NCBI RefSeq assembly: GCF_033439725.1
Contig: NW_026944384.1
Span: 2,852,001-2,916,000 of the forward strand
Source of the DNA: Neurospora tetraspora
Lineage: Eukaryota > Ascomycota > Sordariomycetes > Sordariales > Sordariaceae
Length of the DNA: 64,000 nucleotides
Direction: 5' to 3'
The notes below the pieces were generated by a model, which saw nothing but the letters and a program-made list of their open reading frames with translations, ran no database searches and was not told the origin of the DNA. Below, one piece after another: positions 9,624-20,684 of the stretch. The stretch's first letter is position 1, and each line of letters opens with the position of its first letter. Made by a program: the position numbers and the translations under genes.

Positions 9624-12431
9624 ATGGTTACCGTCCAAGGGATGTCCTTCGCGGTTAGCGATTTACCCCTCGGCGAGAACAAAGGAGGCGACAACGCCTT
9701 CTGTTGGCAGGACGCAGCGACGGACGACGCGGGGTCGGCAGATTTCTTTGACCAGTTTGTGGTGCTGGACGACCATGGCGCGGACCACTCACCCTCTCCG
9801 CCTTTTACTGGTGAAGAAGGAGGAGCAGAAGGAGGAGGCAACGAAAGCTTTGAGAGCATGTGCCGAGAAGCTCACGAATCTTCCTTGTCGCCACCTCTCA
9901 CCTCACTGAGCTGCCCTCCTCTTGATCATCATCCTTCTGCTGAGCAATTATCAGGCGTAGGGGACCACGACCGTGCGAGTGTCGCTGCTAATAATTCGGC
10001 TTCTGGACGTCTCGGTCGTTTTTCTTCCGCCAAATTCCCTCCGCAGCACCGTCAAGTGCGAGCAGGATCGCACGTTGACCTTAGCAACATGGATTGCCAG
10101 TACAGTCAACAACACCACCAACTCCTTGTAGCGGGACAAAGAGAAATTTCTTCCATCCTCGGCACCGGCTACCAGGAAGGACCGGGCTCCGGTGGTTCCA
10201 TCTCCGACTCGGAGCTGCTGAGACTCGAGGGCCTGACGGTGAACGGCAGTGGCTCACCACGCATACATCTTCCACCATCGTCTGCATCGGTCCCTCCTTC
10301 GCCTCATCTTCAGCCTGGGTCAGACTCGACTAGTCCGCGCAAGTCCCGGCTTGAGGCTTTCTACACAAAGATCAGGAACAAGGCGGCTAATCTCCATGGC
10401 AACAAGCAGAAACAACATCCTGCCACGACAGCAGCACCAGCAGTAACTTCATCGATACCCTCAGCCATGGGCACGTCGCCCAACAAAATGACGGCTCGTC
10501 CAAGGCCACACAATCTCAGTCTTGTGAGACCGGAGATGCCGCTGTCGCCCCCATTGACAGGACAGATGGCCGCTGAGCCAAACAGCCACAATGATGGCAA
10601 CAATGCACACCTGTTCAACACAAACTTTATGGATGATCCGTTCATGGACATTTCATCCAACATGTCCCTACCAATGCACACTCCGATTCAGACACCTCAT
10701 CAGCAACATCAGAGCATCCCGGTCCCCGTCACCACCGCCGCCGATAACTCGTGGCAATTCAGCGTCAGTGGACCACCACCGACTACGCCTGCTAACCCAT
10801 CAACCTTACACGCCGTCGGTGGTGTATTGTCTTCAGCCTCCGAATTGCACTCCCTCTATGCCGGCACCCTCAATGACAGCAACTGGTGGGACCAAGCCGT
10901 GGGAGATGCCATGGACACCGATCCCGACCCGTCGTCGTCCTTTCACATGGGAACCAATGCCTCCAACACTCGCGAGGCCACCCTGAATCTGCAAATGGCT
11001 CTCCAGCAGCTCCACGACCAAGGAAGTTTTGATGACCACCATTTCGGACTAGACACCTCGGGGCTGGTGATGCACATGCCCCAGCCTACGTCTCGGGTTT
11101 CGTTGCATCACAACCAGCAGCAGCAGCAGCAGCAGCAGCATCTAAACCAATCCCAAGCGCAATCCCAAGCGCAAGCTCAAGCGCAAGCTCACGCTGCCGC
11201 CCAGCTCTTGCTAGCACAGCAGCAATATGTTTCCAACAGCGACGGCCTGCCGCCGCACTCCTCCTCATCCACAGCCAATTCAACCAGTACAACCACCACC
11301 AGATCCCGAAGACCCAAGCCCCGCGCCCCCAGCTCCGGTGCCTCGCGCCTACCCTCCTACCAAACCTCCCCGCGCAAAGTGCGCGCCGTCAGCCGCTCGT
11401 CGCGGGAATCGAGTCCAACCAGGGGGTCTCAACAACCCAACTCGGGCAGCCTAGCGGTCCCGGGAACGGACTCCATGTCCGCCAGCGGCAGTGGCCGTCA
11501 ACGTCTCCATCGCTGCAGCGCTTCCATGCAAAACATCAATCACCAATCTTCGAATACCACTCCCGGATTGGGGGGTCTGGGACTGATGTCCCCTGCCGCA
11601 GTTCGCAAGCGCAAGTCCTTCACCGGTCGAGGGCACGCTTCATCCGTTTCCGTGTCGGCGGGATCTCGACTCTCGCATGCCGCGTCGCATGGAGATTTGG
11701 GGGCTTCGGCTTCGGCGTTTGCGGCGGCTATTGGAGCTAGTGGGCATCGGGTTGTTCCTGAGGGTTCTGGTACCGGAAGCAGTAGGGGGTTGACGAGCTC
11801 GGCATCTACCTCTTCGCTACCTACTAACAGCTCCGCCGGGCGGTTTACACCACTGAATATGAACAACATGAACGGTGGCGGCTTCCACCATCCTCATCAT
11901 GTGAATCCTGGGGTTATGGCCGGCTACCCGCCCATGCCACCACTGCCTCCCCACCACCTCCAACAGGGCCCAGGGCCAGGGGCATCATCGTCCCTTCCTC
12001 CTCCTCAACATCAACATCAGCATCAACACCACGGCCTCGGCCTCCCCACTCACCATCACCCCTCCTTCCAGCATAAATCAATTCCCATGCACCCCTCTTC
12101 CTCCCGGTACTCCCCATCCAAATCCAAGCCTCCTCGATCTTCTTCATCAGTCTCCAAACCTCAACACTTGGCCCAATCTTCTTCTAGCGGTGGCGGTGGC
12201 AGTGGAGGAGGAGGAGGAGGAGGAGGAATAGATTTCGTAAACTTCACCCCGCTCGACCACCACACTTTGATGTCCGGGGTAGCTCCCTCGGGGTCTTCCA
12301 AAACCAAAGCGAGAAGGGAAAGAGAGGCGGCGGAGCAGAGGAGGAAGTTATCCGAGGCGATGGTTAAAGTGGTGGAGGCGGCGGGAGGAGATGTTAGGAA
12401 GTTGGGGGAGTTTGGGGAGTTACCTTTGTAA
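9624..12431 (+). CDS. wet-1: WetA-type conidial maturation regulator
   Basis: Encodes 935 aa from the ATG at 9624 (ACCAACAATGG). WetA proteins control late conidiation in ascomycetes: spore wall completion, trehalose and metabolic maturation. Diagnostic parts: an N-terminal acidic block with SADFFDQFVVLDD (about residues 33-45); an internal conserved block RLEAFYTKIRNKAANL near residues 240-255; Ser/Thr-Pro-rich, Gln-rich and His-rich linkers; a basic segment with SPRKVRAVSRSS and VRKRKSF; and the C-terminal WetA signature at about 870-935, with FVNFTPLDHHTLMSGVAPSG and SKTKARREREAAEQRRK. This C-terminal block is the family's strongest marker. An in-frame ATG at 9462 with a good context (GCCATGG) would add 54 residues including a Ser run; I regard that part as leader, but this is uncertain. 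Poly-Gln (about 11118), poly-Gly (about 12190-12228) and His-rich tracts are probably variable in length. Confidence 0.92.
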   Translation: MVTVQGMSFAVSDLPLGENKGGDNAFCWQDAATDDAGSADFFDQFVVLDDHGADHSPSPPFTGEEGGAEGGGNESFESMCREAHESSLSPPLTSLSCPPLDHHPSAEQLSGVGDHDRASVAANNSASGRLGRFSSAKFPPQHRQVRAGSHVDLSNMDCQYSQQHHQLLVAGQREISSILGTGYQEGPGSGGSISDSELLRLEGLTVNGSGSPRIHLPPSSASVPPSPHLQPGSDSTSPRKSRLEAFYTKIRNKAANLHGNKQKQHPATTAAPAVTSSIPSAMGTSPNKMTARPRPHNLSLVRPEMPLSPPLTGQMAAEPNSHNDGNNAHLFNTNFMDDPFMDISSNMSLPMHTPIQTPHQQHQSIPVPVTTAADNSWQFSVSGPPPTTPANPSTLHAVGGVLSSASELHSLYAGTLNDSNWWDQAVGDAMDTDPDPSSSFHMGTNASNTREATLNLQMALQQLHDQGSFDDHHFGLDTSGLVMHMPQPTSRVSLHHNQQQQQQQQHLNQSQAQSQAQAQAQAHAAAQLLLAQQQYVSNSDGLPPHSSSSTANSTSTTTTRSRRPKPRAPSSGASRLPSYQTSPRKVRAVSRSSRESSPTRGSQQPNSGSLAVPGTDSMSASGSGRQRLHRCSASMQNINHQSSNTTPGLGGLGLMSPAAVRKRKSFTGRGHASSVSVSAGSRLSHAASHGDLGASASAFAAAIGASGHRVVPEGSGTGSSRGLTSSASTSSLPTNSSAGRFTPLNMNNMNGGGFHHPHHVNPGVMAGYPPMPPLPPHHLQQGPGPGASSSLPPPQHQHQHQHHGLGLPTHHHPSFQHKSIPMHPSSSRYSPSKSKPPRSSSSVSKPQHLAQSSSSGGGGSGGGGGGGGIDFVNFTPLDHHTLMSGVAPSGSSKTKARREREAAEQRRKLSEAMVKVVEAAGGDVRKLGEFGELPL

Positions 12432-15400
12432 GGGTTTGGGGAGGGGATCCAGGAGGGGTATGGAGGGGGGATTGGGAATGGAAATGGGGGTGGGATGAAT
12501 GGGTTTGGCGGTGGGAATGGGAATTGAAGGGAGGGGGCTGGGGGGTGAGGGAAAGGAAGGGCCTGGGGGAGGCAGATGTAGAGATTTTGGTTGTGTGAGA
12601 AGTTGTATTGCCATGACGATGTTGACGAGTTTGATGCCCGCCCGTGATGCTCCGAGTGAGCAGCAAGAAAAGGGGACAGACATGATTGAGATGATACGAT
12701 GCGAAATGATGTTGTGATGGTGGTATTGAATATCGTCTTTCCCTCATTCATTCCTTCGAGCTTTTTGCTATTACCTACCTACAAATTGTTGTTTTTATCT
12801 GTTCTAACACTCTGTCTTCTTCGTTCGTTTCAAAAAGTTCCGAGAACAGTTCAGTTTTCTATCTGCTTGTATGTCTGAAACACTGTTTTAATCCAAGTCT
12901 GTTTTCTCTTCACTTGTTTTCTCTTTTACTCTCCCGCTTCACGCAGTCAGTCTTACCCGGTTGTTTTCTCTTAGTTTCGCGGATAAGCTTTAAGGGTGTG
13001 AAAGTCGGATTGTGTACGGTAAAACGGACGGCAGAAGAGACGTCCACACGGACCAGACAGATAAAGAGGCGGTAGGTAATTCAACTTGATTTCTGGGAAA
13101 CCACACAAGGTCAAAGGCAATGGACGGACGGATCATGGTCTGGAGGTAGTTTTTGGGGGGCCGGAGTGGAAAATAATCGTACAATGTGCGGGAGTAAATA
13201 CTTTCGCAATAGAAAACTTCTTCTTACATTTATCACGATCATGTTCTGTATAACAATTTTAGTCGGTTATCATCAAAGAATCTGCGATCGTGTAGGTGCT
13301 TGCTGCCAAACACCCGACCGGTTGTGCAAAATAATTGATGTGGTGTTTCTAATTCGGGCGTGCCCGTTTTCCTACCATCTCGGTCTGCGGAACTGAAGTC
13401 TAAAATTCAAGAAACATATCCATATTCCCCTCACTCCGGCTTGTCCGGAAAATCATGGATCCATACCTCTACTCACCTCCGATGTCTTCAAATTCCCTGT
13501 TTCAGCATCACAACCTCAACCCGACCTAGATAAGCGTGCTGCATCAACCGCCATGCATGTTCTCTCTTGTTGCCCATGTTACCGATATATTGCTGGTTAC
13601 CGATATATCCTGCTGAAAACCGAGCACTGCCCCAAATGCCTCAAAGTCCTCACGAGCAAGCCGGGTTCAAACAAAAAATGGCGATGGTGGGGGGTGGAGG
13701 TCATGCAGTTGATTGACAGTAGATCAAGCGCGGGAATATCGTGTACTACTTATGTAAAAGTTGAGAAAAGTGGTAGGTAGTGGATCTGGTGGGCAGTGTT
13801 AACCACATGCTCGTCGTTCCGTTTCCATCTGAATTTGGTCCACTTCTGGGTTGAGTGAGGTTGAAGGGAAAGAGCCTCATACCCGCTGGACATGGATTTA
13901 TACTCGGGTTTGTCATTGTTGACCGTCGAGGATAGTATATTGTTTTCTGAAGTCCGAGATGTATAACAAACGGGTATTAACAACCAGGGTAGACAAGCGC
14001 ATAACAGCGCCAAGCACAAAGATTGCGATCTAGAACATTGCTGTAACTGCTGTTTGAGGTTTCTTTCTTTCCTTTCCTTTCCTTCCTTCCTTTCTCAATC
14101 CCAGGGCGGTGAGGCTTTGCTTGAAAGGGCACAGAGGCACAATGACGAAACGTCTTGCAAACCTACAACGGGCTGAGCCACCAGCACCCAGCGACCAGCA
14201 CGCAACGCCTGTTAGCCAGCAGCAGCAACCAGTGTTTGATCAGCATGAAGATCCGTGGTTGGACTAGACTTTTTAGGGTGCAAAGTCGATTGGATGGAGG
14301 GGCATGATGGGGAGATCGTCGGATGTGAAATGACTTTTGTGATTGATGCATCTTCTGTCTTCAAACCGCAAGATATATCAACCTTGGGATTGAAGAAGGA
14401 ACTTGAAAACATGTTGGAAAACGTTATTGAGATGGAATGTTTACAGAAAGTCTAGAACGCCTGGGAATGTGGTATTACCCCTGGCTAACCAGCCAGTCAG
14501 CGACTCCATGGCGCCTATTTTTGCTGCACGTCAGATGGATCTAGTGGTGGGGTTACAGCTTTGCCGTGCCTGAACAGTGGCGGGTTCCTTCCTTTTGCCC
14601 AGAGTTTGCGGGTCTCCATCTGTTTGTGAAGACTGAAGAATGCCGTGGTTATTGATGGAGTGTTTCCGAATTGTAAAATGGAAGGAGTGAGTTGCTGTGA
14701 TTGTAGATGAGAAGCAGGCAGTGCAAGATGTAATCACAATTGGGGCCCCTTGCCGAAGAGAAGGAAGATCCCCGACGGCACTTTGAAGCAAAGAGGGAAA
14801 GAAGGGTCCTCATCCTTCCCGTCCAGTCCTCGTGTTTTATACACGTAAAAGACAGACAAGTATGGAAGACGTAAGATCTCAACCCTCCAATTTGGACTTC
14901 GCCCGGTTCGGCGCCGTGGCCGTCGTCCTGTTGCAGCGGAGAACCTTGTTCGTTTCGAAACACCAGTGTCCGTAGATTCCGTCGACTCGCCTTTTGCGAT
15001 CCGTGTCTTGGGTTGTGTCAGGAGGTTTGGGGGAGGGATGGCTCGTCATTGGTTGGCGCCAAAGGGGGCTGTGCAGTGCGGTTTGGAATTGAAGGTTACG
15101 CGGTTGTATTTACTGCAGCACTGCACTCCAGCATTGTACCTTGCCTTTTCATCTGAACTGGCATTCCGCAGAAGCACTGAGCATGGCATCTCCCAGGTCG
15201 CCGACGGGCGTTTGTGCATTGCGTTAGTTGTTGGCGATTGTCATGGAATGCCAAAGCGGTTAACATGTGCAAGTAACGAACTGATCAAGGGCGATCTCGC
15301 GCTGCCTATCATCCAGTATCGCCCGTCCTTGCCCAGCTTGGGATGTTGGTGCAGAATGGAGGCATTTTGCGGGCATTTTGGGCACTGCCAGCCACCGCGA

Positions 15401-16631
15401 GCAAAAAGAGAACTGAATATGCTTGGTGACGAAATCGTTCCAAGGACGACGCATTCCAAGAAACAGCCAAGGCCTTGTTCACCATCTGTCGAGATGAGGA
15501 CGGAAGGAGCAGTTTAAATCATTTACTCAGGACTTGTACAACTCCCGTTGGCATTCTTCAACAGCGCCACTGCCGTGTGAGGGAAGTGCCCCTGAGGGTC
15601 CCGTCGTGCAAGTGCGACGACACAAGGGTAGAACTTATCAAAAATGCTAAAGCGGTACCTGGCAGACTGTATGTGGGGATTGCAGAACACAAGTACTCCG
15701 CTAGTGGAGCCACACCTCATCTCCCCGGGGCTGCATAATGCGGGCGCTACCTTGTGCCTTGTCGTACCTGGCGAAGGGCGGGTCCCGATCTCAGCACTGG
15801 TCCAATCTCGTCGCACTCCCGTCCTCTGCTCTCCAGTTCGCTCTCCAGTTCTCTCCTTCGTTCCCAGGCCCTCCCCCGTGTCTACGTCTCGTCGTCTCTT
15901 GTCCCGGTTTTGCCTCTCATTACGACACCACCCTCTTTCACTCCTTCACAACACTGCCTTCTTTCACCCACACGTTTTTTTTGCAAATCAAGGAGTTACG
16001 CCCCCAGTTGCGTTCTCCGTCCCCAAGCAGCATCGTGCCGCTGCCTCTGCCGGCCTATTCTCCCCCCTTCTTTCAGATACAACTTGAGCCCTTCTATTCC
16101 TATTCTTTGCAACCTCCTTCCTCCTTTGGTTTACCACATTAACCCGACAGATCACCTCTTCCTCGACCAACCCTCGCTTTTCTTCAACACGCTCGTTTCA
16201 GTTGTCGAAACTTGAAGTTGGATTGAAACGGCAGACCACCTTCGCTTTCCCCCATTTCTGCCACGACTACGACGAGGACTCGACTCGACCCGATTCGATC
16301 CAACAACCTGGAAGCCGGCCTTTGAAACGACGACACACAATATCGGCCCCATCGTGCATTGACAATCGCTCTCTGCTGTTCATCCGATCTTGGTTCTCGG
16401 CTATTGTTCTTGTTGGATAATAGCGATACATTTGGGAGTCTTCTTTTGACAATCAGCTCAGCTCAGCTTCACGGGTGTCGACTTGACTCAACACCCTTCT
16501 TCGACGAACCATACCAGGTCTCTCATCGAGTAACCGCCGACGACAAAGACCGCGATTCGCTTCTCCCACCCAGTAACCCCTTCGGGGTATCGTAGAAACC
16601 AACAACCTCGAAATCACACAAACCGACAAAC
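12432..16631. other. 4.2-kb intergenic region
   Basis: No gene is supported. It begins with a strongly G-rich stretch (12432-12600) that probably belongs to the wet-1 3' region. Open frames at 13166-13396 and 14966-15517 lack recognisable features. A short tandem duplication (GTTACCGATATAT twice) lies at 13577-13610. From about 15830 to 16620 the + strand is pyrimidine-rich (CT/TC tracts), a probable promoter and long 5' leader of the gene starting at 16632. Confidence 0.5.
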
Positions 16632-18993
16632 ATGCGCTTCTCGATAACACGGCCCCTAGCGGCCCTCGCATCCATCGCCGCCCTCGTATCTCCCGTCTTT
16701 GGCGAACAGAAGCTGCAGTCCCAGGCCCTAAAAACATGTCAAGCAAACTCGGGCTTCTCAGCTAGTCTGTTCAACGTCCAATATCTCCCAGAAAGCGGCA
16801 GGGCCAATGTCGACATCGTCGCCGTCTCTACCATCCAAGGCAAAATCATCTTCGACGTTGCCATCTCGGCCTACGGCTACGAAATCATTACCGCCACAGT
16901 CGACCCTTGCAACTCTGGACTGCTGGGTTTGTGCCCTATGACGGCCGGCAAGATTCCTCTCAACTTCACACTGCCCGTCGACAAGGACGCCGTTTCACAG
17001 ATTCCCAGCATTGCCTATAACTTTCCCGATATCGATGCCAAAGTACGAGTCAGAATCAACATGACAGATGGAGAAGATGCCGGTAAATCAGTCGCCTGTG
17101 TCGAAGCTGAAATTTCAAACGGAAAAACCGTCGACTTGGCTGGTGTCAAGTGGGCTACGGCCATCGTTGCCGCCTTTGCCTTGACGTCATCTGCCTTCGT
17201 TTCTGGCCTCGGCCATCACAATGCCGCATCGCACGTCGCCGCCAACGCCCTCTCTCTCTTTGGTTATTTCCAGGCCCAGGCCATGCTTGGACTTACCGGT
17301 GTTCCTCTACCACCTGCCGTTATGGGATGGACCCAGGATTTCCAGTGGAGCATGGGTATCATCAAGGTCAATTTCATGCAGGACATCTTTACCTGGTATC
17401 AGCGTGCGACTGGTGGTACTCCCTCGATGCTCTTCGACTCTTTGGCGACAGTCTCTGTTCAAGTTCAGAAGCGTGCGCTGGACGTTGCGGACTTGGGTGT
17501 GGGCTTGGCCAGGCGTTCGATGGCGTATATGCCCAAAACCATCTCTGAACCCATGGATCAGGCCATGAATCACGCACTTCTCAAGCGCGGAAACATTCAA
17601 ACAGATACCGGCAGCTACGTCGTGTATGGCATCCAACGTGCGGCTTTCCGTGCCTCTATCGAGTCCACCAACTTGTTCATGACGTGCTTGATCTTCTTCT
17701 GCGTCCTCGTCGTCATTACCATTATTTGCGTTGCTGGCTGGAAAGGATACTGCGAATTGGCCGCACAGAAGGGCTGGATGAAGCACGACACCTTCCTCGA
17801 CTTCCGAAACGGCTGGTTCACCGTTCTCAAGGGCATCCTCTTCAGAATTACCCTTATCGGCTTCCCCGCCATGACCGTCATGTGCATGTGGGAGTTTACC
17901 CAGATCGATTCGACCGCTGAAGTAGTGTTGGCCATCTTTTTCTTCTTGGGTATGCTTGTTACACTGGGCTGGGCCGCGTTCAAGGTTATCAGAATCGCGC
18001 GCCGCTCCGTTGTCATGCACCAAAACCCGGCTTACATCCTCTACTCCGACCCTCAAGCATTGAACAAGTGGGGTTTCCTCTACGTCCAATTCCGAGCTTC
18101 GGCCTATTACTTCATCGTCCCTGTTCTCGGCTATACTGTTGCCAAGGGTATGTTCGTCGCTTTCGGACAAAATAACGGTACTGCCCAAGCTGTCGGTTTC
18201 CTTATCATCGAAGCCGCCGCTTTGATCGCGGCTACTGTCATGCGCCCTTGGATGGACAGGAAGACCAACTGGTTCAACATCGCCATTTGCATCATGAACT
18301 TCATCAACGCCATCTTCCTGCTGATGTTCACTGAAGTCTTCAACCAGCCGCCGCTCGTCACTGGTGTTATCGGTCTCATCTTGTGGATCTCCAACTCCAT
18401 CTTCTCCCTGGTTTACCTGCTGATGCTCATCTGCTCTACAATCTTTGTCTTCTTCCGCGAGAATCCCGATAGTCGTTACCAGTACATGGCCGATGATAGG
18501 ACATCCTTCATGAAGTCACAGACTCATCTTACAACAACCACCGAGCTGGATGCGCTTGCGGCGACCGCTCGCGGAGACAAGTCCGGGTTTAAGGGACTCG
18601 ACCTCGATGACGATGCGGAATCCATGTCTTCGGATTCGCTTCGTCGTCAAACCGAACTTCAGCCCGGTATGCCAGCTGGTGGAGCTGGGTTGCACTTCAC
18701 CAATGCTCCCCCAAGGTCTCCGGTTGACCCTGCGATGCCGCTATTCCCCTCGGAAAACCGGAACACCCCAGGTCCTCAGTATGGCGAGAAGAAGCCAGGT
18801 GTGAACTTCGATCCTCGGGCACCGTCACCAAGCCCATACGGCGGCCCACAAGGCGGTAACGCCAGCCTCACGCCACAGTACAGGGCTCTCAATAACGCGA
18901 GGTAAGTTTCTCTCAAGATATTGTGATTAAATTTGAACGAAAGCTAACACTTGAAACAGCCCGTGGCAACGAGGTGCCGGCTATGAGCATTAA
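16632..18993 (+). CDS. ML/TRP-domain flavin-carrier-like (Flc) membrane protein
   Basis: Two exons, 16632-18901 and 18960-18993, joined across a 58-bp intron (GTAAGT donor, GCTAAC branch, ACAG acceptor), give 767 aa. Without splicing the frame hits TAA two bases into the intron; the 34-nt last exon supplies the typical Flc C-terminus SPWQRGAGYEH. A signal peptide (residues 1-24) is followed by an extracytoplasmic ML-like domain (about 25-165) with paired Cys and N-glycosylation sites. A TRP-like region of about nine transmembrane helices (about 175-610) and a cytosolic Ser/Pro-rich tail follow. In yeast FLC1-3 act in FAD transport to the ER, cell-wall integrity and calcium homeostasis; the same fold is found in the fission yeast Pkd2 channel. 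The substrate here cannot be told from sequence. A pyrimidine-rich leader precedes it. Confidence 0.9.
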
Positions 18994-20684
18994 TGATCGA
19001 AGTTCACAGGCAAGATACTATGGTCTTCGCCTCTTATGACCTTGGGAATAAACGGAGTTTTTGCTTTTCGGAGAAGCCATTTTCATGACGGCGATACTTT
19101 TCACTCCTCGGATGGCGGTATATTTTTGGGTTGGTTTGTTGGAAGACCCCTGCATTGGGTATGGATATCTCACCCCTCCATAAGAAGTGGGCGGGATAGA
19201 GGGGACAAAGGATTCAAGAAGGGAGGGTCTTTGTGTGTGCTTGTTGTGCCTCCTTGCCTCAAGTCATTGTATACCCCCTTGCTTTTGGGCTGATTTTATG
19301 CCACACCACTACACTCTGCCGTGTTGGACACACGGGTAAAGAGTGTTCTTTTCCTACTATCGTTTGTCACACGTTTTTCTGTTTCTTTTTAGTACTATTT
19401 CTTTTTGTGTTCAAAAATATGCTAGGGCATCACAAAGGCGTCTTTGGGTGGTGGCAAGTAAGAGATAGGACGGAGGAGGAAGCAAGTCACCCCGAAAACA
19501 TGGGGGACAGATACCATGCTACATAGTTAGCGTTGGAAATAAGAACATGATCGACCGACCGGAAAGGTTTGTAATCAGAATTTCAAGAAGACAAAAAGGA
19601 TACATACCATATATATTTTGGCTCGTGGCGCTTGGCTGTGATACATCACGGATACCCAAACGAACAAACAAACATCAACATCAAATGTGTATAATATCCA
19701 ATACTATACCCAAGGAAGGCAAAACAAACATTCGAGGAGGAGTTGAGCATCGCATAGCATTTTGACTTGCAGCTAGGCTACGTAGAAGAAAAGAACAAAA
19801 CTGAAGAATATTAGCAAATACTTGAATGGTCATCTGCCTTTGAGAATTTTTAATTGCCGAGTGTGAATCATATGGCCTTCCATCCCTTCCTTGTTCGAGT
19901 ATTTTTGTTATCAAGTTGTTTGACGGCCACCGAAATAGCAGTGCAGCAAACTGAGTGAGCACACACGGTGGGCATAGAGTTAGGTAACCGTGGGTGTGAA
20001 GACTGGTCTTGGAGTCGTAACACCCACTTTCTTGCAGAGAGAGAGTGGGCAAAAAAAAGTCCGGCTCACACCCACGGTTATCCGTTATACATTAAGAGTA
20101 AGGTGCCCATGCAGCAATCAGAGTGGAAGCGTCCCGAAACCGTGCCGCAGAACCACCATATCGAATCCTTAAAAAAACGAAATGAGAGAGATTTCTACCA
20201 TCTATCCACAAGCCAGAGGCGTCGAAGTTATAGTATGTCAATGTGGAAGTGCTGATATCTGCGAGTGTCCTCGTAAAGTTGAATGGCGAGTGGATAAAAG
20301 TGGGGCTAACATACATAGAAAGGCGATGATGCTTCAGTGCAGCACAGAGAACCCGTCCTAGCTTCGACGATAATGCCCGCAAGGAAACTTGCTCCGAAGA
20401 GAAAAATAACCTAGGTAGGAATGAAATGAAAACAATCGGCGAGGACGTTTAAGTAGTAGATACGATAAAATACAGGCAGTGTTGGAAAGAGGACCCAAAA
20501 TTCGACATTCATGCAGAGCACATTGACCCATCCGTGCCCTCCTCATTCGCTCTTTCCCACGATTTCCAACATCCTTCAGCAATCCCCTTCCTGCCACCTT
20601 CTTTCCTTCCCTCCTTCTCCCCTCCTCCCTTCCTTCCCTCCTTCCTCACCTCCCCATGCCACCTCACCCCACCCGACCGGCAAC
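18994..20684. other. Intergenic region between convergent genes
   Basis: It holds the 3' regions of the Flc-like gene and of the minus-strand beta-lactamase-like gene. No supported gene. A short perfect 15-bp inverted repeat lies at 19985-19999 and 20066-20080. The segment at 20520-20700 is C/T-rich on the + strand. Confidence 0.5.
19985..20080. repeat. Short inverted repeat, 15-bp arms
   Basis: TAACCGTGGGTGTGA at 19985-19999 recurs in reverse complement at 20066-20080, enclosing 66 bp. No clear target-site duplication is visible. It could be a relic of a small element or a hairpin in the 3' region. Confidence 0.5.

Noticed and set aside
14966-15517. 183-codon plus-strand open frame
   Set aside because: No recognisable features, no convincing start and no splice partner.
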